NCBI GenBank assembly: GCA_000727475.1
Contig: KL647311.1
Span: 607,519 to 671,518, forward strand
DNA: 64,000 bases
Reading direction: 5' to 3'
DNA from: Sarcocystis neurona
Lineage: Eukaryota; Apicomplexa; Conoidasida; Eucoccidiorida; Sarcocystidae
Made by a program: the position numbers and the translations under genes. The notes under the pieces were generated by a model. It did not search any database. It had not been told where the DNA came from and saw only the letters and a program-made list of their open reading frames with translations. Below, piece by piece: positions 11,923 to 20,900 of this stretch (positions are counted from its first letter, which is position 1; each line of letters opens with the position of its first letter).

Positions 11923-14900
11923 AACGCTCGCTGCTCCTGTTGCTCTTGTGCGGTCTGCTGTTCCCCACGCTGGCTCACCGGCCTCCCTCTCACCTGCTGC
12001 TGCTGCTGTCCGGGGAGTATCTGCTGCTGCTGCTTTGTGCTGCCCGTATGCTGCTGCACTTTTCGACCGGCTTCCTGCTGCTGAGCCTGCCGCGGCGCCG
12101 TCGCTCCTGCAGCAACAGCAGCATCTCTCTGGGGCCTGCTGCTGTTTTGGCGACCTGCTGTCCTGCAGCTTCTCTTCAATCGCAGCAGCAGCAGAACTTG
12201 CAAGAACGGCACCGTCAGGACGCGCAGCAGCAGCAGGAGCTCCAGCAGCTGCAGCAGCAGAAATGTCGGCAGCAGCAGCACCTGGAAGTGCCGGAGGACG
12301 GGCACCATGTCTACGACAAGCTGCAGCAGCGGCCTCATCACCTGCTGCTGCGCGACTGTGTGTCGCAGTAACAGCAGCAGCAGCAGGAACGGCAGATCCT
12401 CCACGGGGAAGCTGCTGCTGCTGCTGCCGAATAGAAAGGTATACCGGCGAGGCAATGCGTCGCCAGCTTTCGCGCGAAGAAAACGAGGACGGGGCAGCGG
12501 CAGCAGCAACGGAGGGCAGCTGGAAGACGAACCTGCGTGCGAGTCACACACGATCACAAAACGGGTTGGCAGCAGTGCAAGGGCAGCTCAGCTGCAGCAG
12601 CAGAGAGACAGACGCAGAATGCTAGCAGCAGCAGCGGGACAACAGCAGCAGCAGGACAGCAGCAGCTGCAGCAGGAGCAGCACAGACACGCACAGGAGGA
12701 GGAGGAGCAGGAGGATGAGCAGCAAGGAGCAGTAGATGCTGCCGTAGGAGGCGGAGCAGCAGGAGCAGCCGCAGCTGCACGAAGAGGCGCGACAGGAGAA
12801 CCAACCGACAGTCTCGTGAAACGGTACGAGGTACGCGACCACGACGCACCGCCGCAGCACCCGCGCAACAGCGCCAGCAGCAGCAGCAGCAGAACCGACT
12901 CTCACCTGCAGCAAAAAACGGTGAACAACAGCAGGACGGTCTGCATAAGGCAGCAGCAGAGCAGTAGCAGCTGCAGCACCAGCAGGAGCAGCAGAGTAAC
13001 CGCAGCGGCAGCAGCAGCAGCACAAGTCGAGTCGTAGCAACGGGAGAAAAGTAACAGCAGAAGAAAAACGGCAGCAGGGAAAGACAGCGGCGGCAGCATG
13101 GCAGCAGGTCAAGTCCAGCAGAAGAACAGCAGCGCAAGAGGAAGAGGAAGAAGAACGCGGGAAGTACCTCAGAGTCTGGGTGGCCTGAATTTTGTTGAGG
13201 AGACAGCCGAGGGTAAGCAGCTGCTGCTGCTCGCGCGTTCGTACGAAGACGGTGCAGCGGGCGAGCAGCAGCTGCACCCCTTCGCAGCGAAGAAGAAATG
13301 CGAGCAGCCGCGCAGGCGAAAGGCAGGAAATGAAGGAAGGAGAGGAAGCAGACTGCAGCAGGCCGCCGCTTCTTCCTGCTGCGGCTGCTGCCCCGCCGCC
13401 GCCGCCTGCGTCTCCCCCTGCTCTGTTGCTGCTGCTGTGCGGGGGGAAGGCGAGGCTGCTCCGAGAGGATCCGGCAGGAAAAAAAGAAAAAGAAACTTTC
13501 TCCCGACTGCTGCTGTTGACTTCCAGATGAGCCATTTCACACTGCACGCAGCGAAAAGCAGCCCCCACGCACACCAGCAGCAGCAGCACGTCCACGTGAG
13601 CAGCAGCAGCAGCAGCGAGGCAACTTGTACGTGGGACGTGACAGCCTCGACCACAAGGCAGAGACGGGAAGAAAAGAAGCAGGACGCGATCCGGAGACGA
13701 AGTCAGCAAAAAGTCTCTTTACGCACGCATATGCGCCACTTCTGTTTTGCCCGGGAAATTTCCGAGAAAACGGAGAAACAGAAGAAAGACAGAAGAGAGA
13801 CACGCAGGTGCGCGGACGCGGGGGGGTTGGGGGGCGAGGAGGAGGGGGAGAACGCCTCCGAGAAGGGCAGAGAAGTATCTTCACGGCAGAGAAAAGAAGG
13901 GCAGGCGGTAAAACTTCCCCTCTATCACCCACACATGCACGCATATACACACAAAATTTGCTGCTGCGTCGCGCGTTCCTTCCATGGGAAAGACACGACG
14001 AGGGCCCTCCTGCAGTCCGAAAACCGACGAGCAGCAGGGAAAATTCAAATTTCTGGACATGCCAGACATACACACAGGAGACGGAAGGGAAAACGAGACA
14101 GCAGCGAGACACAGAGACGGAGACAAAAAGAGGGGGAAACTCGTATATTCTGTAGATTTATTTCCCTCTCTATGCATGCATGCAGACTCTCCCACAACTC
14201 CGAGGGAGTCGCATGCAGCGGCCGGTTGGTTGGTCGTCCTCGTGAACACACACATTCTCATATATGGAGAGAAGATAAAGAAGCACAGAGCAAAACACAG
14301 GAAAAGAACCCTACGTATGTGTCTATACACATACATATACGGGAGAAAGAAGTTCCGTCTGTCTATACGTATCGAGGAAGAAGAAGAAAGCTACGTGTGT
14401 CTATACATATAGGCGTATATATAAGAAGAAACCTACGTACACATCTCTATATATAGATCTGCTCAGCAGATGTGTGCAGGGGCGTTATATACGGTAAATA
14501 TAGGGTGACTTAGATATAATATAATGGGTCTACATAGAGACGTACGTATATAAAGGGAAGATAGAGAAGAGAAAGTGGCAGAGACAAGGACCCCATGTCT
14601 GCACATATATGTGTGGATCGATATACGCAGATTGAAAGAGCCACATACACTTGTATATACGGTATAGTGTCTCACGCATACCTAAGCTTCCCCATCTACA
14701 TATATATATATATATTTATATACATATAGAGGCGGGGGGGGGGGGGGGGCCAGAGGACTGCTGTGCGAAAGGGGCAGCTCACCTATCTTTCTGGCACATA
14801 CAGAGACACAACACAGACACATGCATCCCATAAATATATATATAGAGAGAGAGAGAGTATATATGTATACTTTATTATATACGTAAAGCTACCTATCTAT

Positions 14901-17900
14901 CTATATATATATATATATGTATATGTATATCTGTATATATACATGATCCTTTCTATGTATGTCGACTTGTTTCTCCTTTATCTGCAATATATAATGAAAT
15001 AATATCACCATACAGCAATATATCCATCCATACATATATATATACAACGCAGCAATATATCCATACACATACATACATATACATGTGTATGCAGCAGTAT
15101 ATCCATACATATATATAATGTCAGTCAATATTCTTTTGTATCTACGTCGACGGTCCTCCTCTCTATATAGAGTATACGCCATATACGCCATATATTACTA
15201 CTACATAGCTATATGTATACATCAATATATCTACCTACACATCAATATATATATATACCTACATATATATGTAGATAGATAGACAAATCCCCCTATATAT
15301 GCATGTACGTGTACGCATATATATATATATATTACTACTACATAGCTATATGTATACATCAATATATCTACCTACACATCAATATATATATACCTACATA
15401 TATATGTAGATAGATAGACAAATCCCCCTATATATGCATGTACGTGTACGCATATATATATATATATGTATGCACACAGATAGATCAATCCCCATGTATA
15501 TATATATACGCGTTCACATATACAACCACATAATATTATTTAGTAGCTACATATACACACATGTGTATGCCTACAGATGGATATATATATACCTACGTAG
15601 GTACAGAGAGAGATAGAGAGATTTCCTACATATGTATACACATAGATTGATACGTCTACGTCCCCCCACAGATATATATATATATATGTGTGTATGTTGT
15701 GTATGGACTGATTTTGGCGAGGAAGAGTTTCACGGGAGACCGACCTCGAGAGAGAGAAGAGAACGTGGGGCCTTCGTCTGCAGGAGGTCGAGAAGCACAG
15801 GAGTTAATTTTGTGAGCTGCAGTCGCTGTAGGTGCTGCCACGCGCGCGGCCTCAGCTGCTGCAGGAACAGCAGCTCTGCTCTTCTGTGTACGTCTGCTGC
15901 ACGCAGAAGCCCGGAGGACAACAGAAGGCCACACAGCGAAAGGAAACGGACACGAAGAAGCTTCACGAGAGACACGGAGACAAAAGTTCGGGGCAGGGAA
16001 GGAAGAAGAAGAACGGGATGGTGGTGGGGGTGGTAGTGGAGAAATCATACGAGAGAAGCGGGAACAGGTGCGCCAGCAGAACGCGACCACACGGCAGCAC
16101 AGCAGAACCAGCAACAGCACCTGCGCCACGCAGCCGCAGAAGCAGCAGCCAACACCCACTCCTCACGAGCAACTGCTCCAGCACCGTTAACAAGAAAGAA
16201 GGAAACGCAAAGGAGAGAAAAAGAGAGCAGCAGCTTCAAGAAGCAGCAGCAGCAGCTTCAACAAGCAGCAGCAGCAGCTTCAACAAGCAGCAGCAGCAGC
16301 AGCTTCAAGAAGCAGCAGCGGCGACAGCAAGAAGAGCAGACGCACACCACGTGCAACGGCTGCAGCAAGGCAAGAAGAAGAAGGAGGAAGACGAAGCACT
16401 GCTTCTGTGCCAGCAGAGCCACAGCAGCGACTCTGTGTACGGCAGAGGACGCAGCAGGAAGAGGGGAAAAGCAGCAGCAGCCGACGTATTTCTTCAAGGA
16501 CACCAAGCCAATTCTTGTCGAAGAGAGTCACCAATAAGGGACAAATAACGTCTTCGTCCCCGTATATATTCGACTTCCACCCTTCCACATATATACACCT
16601 ACGCATGCCTACATAAAGCACATATATATACATATGGAGAGAAAGAGAGAGTACATGCACAGCTATATACATATACATATATATATGTTAGACAGAGACA
16701 TATATATAGATATATGTATATATAGAAAGAGTACAAACACAGATATATACATATGGATAGATAGACAGATATCTAGATATACGTATATAGAGAAAAAGTA
16801 CATACACAGGTAGATACACACAGATATATAGACATATAGATATACGGAGCGAGAGAGGCAGGGAGAAAGACAGAGTACACACACATATATATACAGATAT
16901 ATATAGAGAGACAAAGAGTACATACATAGATATACATATGCACACACATATAGACAGATATATATAGAGAGAGTGTATACACATATATATATATATATGT
17001 ATAGAGAGATAGATAGTAGGTACACAGATATCGATGTATGTGCGTATATATATAGAGACAGATACACGTGTCTAGAGATGCAGAAGCACATACGCCTGTA
17101 CATCTCTCTCTTCCTCTATTTACATGTATTTATAGGGAGAGTCGTTTTATGCGGAGACGGGAACGTTTGCTACGAATATGCAAAGGGATCATGCGGAGGT
17201 GGACACTTTCGTGGAGACCCCACGGTGAGGCACGCGAAGACGAAGAAGAAGAGAGGACGATGAAGAAGAAAAGATTCAACAAAAAGCGAAGAAACACTCT
17301 GGCTTACCAGCACACCAGAGTCTATCAACAAAAATGAGCTCTAGCTCTTCGACAGCTTCGAGTTCTTCAGCAAGCTGCAGCAGAGGAACCCACTGCTCTG
17401 CGCCAGCAACAGCAGCAGGCGACCTGCTGCCCCTCCCCCGCCTCCACCACCCCGTGCCGCTGCTGCTGCTTCTTCTTTTCCCCCCCCCCCCACGCGTCGC
17501 CGCTGCTGCTCTGGCTTTCCTCCTCCTCGTCCTCTTCTCCTCCTCCTCTGCTGCTGCTTTCCCGTCTGCTGTTGCTGCCGCTGCTGCTGGCGCTCCGCCT
17601 GGGGGCCCCGTGCAGCACGCTCCTCCTGCTGCTGCAGCATGCCTTCGCCAACCCGCCTCCCGTCACTCCTGCTACTGCTGCTGCCGCTCGAGTCGCTCCC
17701 TCTCGCGCCCCCACCTCCTGCTGCCGCTGCTGCTCCATCACCGCCAGCACTCCCCCCGCGTGCCTCCCGGCCTGCCCTGCGCGGTCCTGCTGCTGTCGCT
17801 GCTGCTGCTGTCGCTGATGCTGTTGCAGGGCAGCCGCCGCTTCCTGCTGCAGCTCGTCCACCTCAAGAAGCAACGAACACACACGAACAGCGGGGAATCG

Positions 17901-20900
17901 GCAGGCTCTCATCAGGCAGCCGAAGACCTCGGCAGTACGTCCTAGAGTTAGCTGCTGCAACTGGGACATCGCAATCCTCTCTCTACCCTCTCCTGTTGCT
18001 TCGTCCCCCCCCTCCTGTGCTCTTGCTGCTGATGCCGCGGCTGCCGCCTCTTCTCCTTCTTCCCCTGCATCAGGACTATTCTCCTCCATACTTCCTTCCC
18101 CGAGTATTTCTTCTTCTGTCGTCCTTCGTCCTGCTGCTGCTGCTGCGCTTTCGCCTGTCTCAGCTGCTGCGGTGGCTGCTGCTCCAGCAGCAGCAGCGGC
18201 AGATGCTGCCGTCGTGAGTTCGGCGCGAGACTGCTCAGCAGCTGCAGCTGCAGCTGCAGCAGCACGTGAGTCAGCAGGAGGATGAGAATCTGTATGCTCG
18301 AGAGAGTCTACAGCAATATGGAGATGTCGCAGGGAGTTGCTGTTTTTCCTCAGCAGCTGCAGCAGCTGAGGCCACGCTGCAGCTGCTGTTTTCCTCTTTC
18401 CGCCCGCTACTGCTGCTTCTCCTTCTTCGCCTCCTCCTCCTGTTGTTGCTGCACCTGCTACTCGTCCTCCTGGCGGGCTCGACGCTGCAGCTGCGGCTGC
18501 TTCTTCTGCAAGCGCTGCGGCCTCTCCTGCAGCAACAAGATCGACTCTACTCCTTCTCCAGGCGACTGCTGCTGCACCGTCTGCTCTTGCTGCTGCTGCT
18601 GCTCGCGCTGCTGCTGCTGCGCGTGCTGCTGCACGCGCGACTGCTGCGTTTGTCTCGGCCGCTGCCGCAGCAGACGCCTCGACAGCGAGCGACTCCAAGT
18701 GCCGCAGCTTACCCAACAAAGAAGAAAAGCATGCAGATGGATTATTCTGACACACTTCCATCCTTCCCCTTCCACTACTACTGCAGTTTCTGTTGCTGCT
18801 GCTACTTTTGCTGCTGGTGCTGCTGCTGTTGCTGCTGCTGTTGCTGCTGCTGCCTTTGTTGGTGCTGCTGCTTCCGTTGCTGCTGCTCTTTCTTTGAATC
18901 GCACTCATGCGCTTGCCACACTCTTCTTCCGGACTGCTGCTGCTTCCCTTCTTGCCGCTGCCGACACTGCCGCTGCACCGCTTCCTGCTGCTACTGCGGC
19001 TGCCCCTGTTGCTGCCCCTCATGCTGCTACTACTGCTGCCTCTCCCGCTACTACTGCTGCTGCTGCTGTGTAAACTGCTCTGCCTGACGCCATTGCTAAA
19101 TTCCCCACTCAGCAAGGATGTCGCCGAAGGCTCCCTCTGCAGCAGAGCAGCAGGCAGCGGAAAAATAAGCTGCTGCTGCTCCTGTCGACGAAGCTGTCCG
19201 TCCTGCTGCTGCTGCTGTTCCTGCTGTTCTGTATGCTGCCGTTGCTGGCCGTCCTGTCTGGCACGAAGGAGTCTCTTACGCTGCAACCCCAGCGGCTGTC
19301 GCTTCAGCAACTGCAGCTGCTCCTGCTGCTGCTGTTGCTGCTTCTCCTGCGTCTGCTTCAGCTGCTGTTGAAGCAGCTGCTGGGGCTGGTCGTGGGTAGT
19401 AACCAGCCGCAGGTTCAAATGGCAAACGTTGAAGGACGCGTTTACATCCGGGTGTACGTACACCTGCTTGCAAGTCATAGCAAAGCAGCAGATTTCATGC
19501 AGCTGCAGACACTGCAGCAGCTCATGTATGCAGATGCCAGGCAGCTGCAGGAAGCAGCACCAGGAGCCTTCCTGTTTTTCTGCTGCTGCTTCTGCAAAGC
19601 CGGACGTACCATCGACCCTCTGCCCTGCTGCTGCTTCCCGAACAGTCATTTCTCCTGCCGCTGCAGCTGCTTTTGTCTCTGCGTGCGCAGCAGCCACCGG
19701 TATGTGTGCTCCTGCTGCTTCTGGTCCTGCTGTGAGTGTTGCTCGTGCTGCTGCTTTTCTTTCTCGCATTTCTTCCGCTTCTCCGGTTGCATACTCTGCT
19801 GCCTCTGGTGCTCCTTTTTCTACTACGTCTGCCTCTACCCATGCTGCTGCTGCTTTATCTGGTCCTGACCCCCCTGCTGCTGCTGCTGTCGCTGCAACTA
19901 CTGCTGCTGTTGTCTTTTGAAAAGTGCAGAGACTTGCTGCTGTGGCTGCTTGTGCTGCTGTCGTGCTCCCTTTGTCAGCAACGCCTGCTGCTGCTGCTAT
20001 CGTAGTCGAGTCACTTTTCCTGCCTGCTGCTACTGCTGTTAGGCGCGTTCCATCGTTAAGAAGTACCGCTGCCGATGCTGCTGCGATTTTGTTTACGCGG
20101 CTGCTTCCCACTGCGGCTGCTCTCACTGCCGTCCAGGCGCCACCCTCTGCTGAAGTTTGTGCTGCTGCTGCTGCTGCTTCGACTTCTGCTGCTGCTACTG
20201 CGGCGTCTGCTGCTGCTGCTGCCGCGTCTACCGCTGCTGGCGTGATCCGCAGCCACTTCTGCTGCCGCAGCTGCTGCTGCCGCCGACGCTGCTGCTGTAT
20301 GCGGTAGAACTGTTGTGTGAGCTGCTGCTGCTCCCGTTGCAGCTGCTGGCCACGCGTGAACGCGTGCAACTGCTGCAGCTGCTCCCTCTCCAGCTGCAGC
20401 AGTCCTCGCTGCCGCTGTTGCCTGCGCCGTAGCTGCTGCACCCCATATTCGAGAATGAGCCGCGCCTGGTGCTGCTGTGTCTTTCCTGCTGCGCAAACCA
20501 AAGCATTCGCGCCCTTCCTCTTCTTCGCTGCTTCTCCCACACCTGCTGCTGCTACGCCCGGCACTGCTACTGCTGCTGCTCCCACTTCTCTTTTTTTTGC
20601 CTTCGCTCCTGACCTTGCTGCTGTGGGAGATTCTCCTGCTGGCGCTATTCTCGACGGTGACGCTGCTGCTACTGCTGTTGTGGCTGCTGCTGTTGCTGCT
20701 GCTTCTTTCGTCCAAGAACGTACCGCTTCCTTCTCTACACAAGAAGCGAAGTCTGCAGCTGCCCTTCCTCCTCCTCCTCGCGCTGCTATCCCCCTACGAG
20801 TGACAGTTGCTGCTACATCTCTGGCGTTTCCTGCTGCGCTCCTCTCTGCTGCCCCTGCGATGGTCTGGCTAGCTCCTGTCTCTCCCATGCTCGCTGTTGC

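Noticed and set aside
13098..14456. 452-codon plus-strand frame
   Set aside because: It is antisense to leucine-rich exon candidates of the minus-strand gene, with composition changing from triplet repeat to AT-rich microsatellite and no conserved motif.
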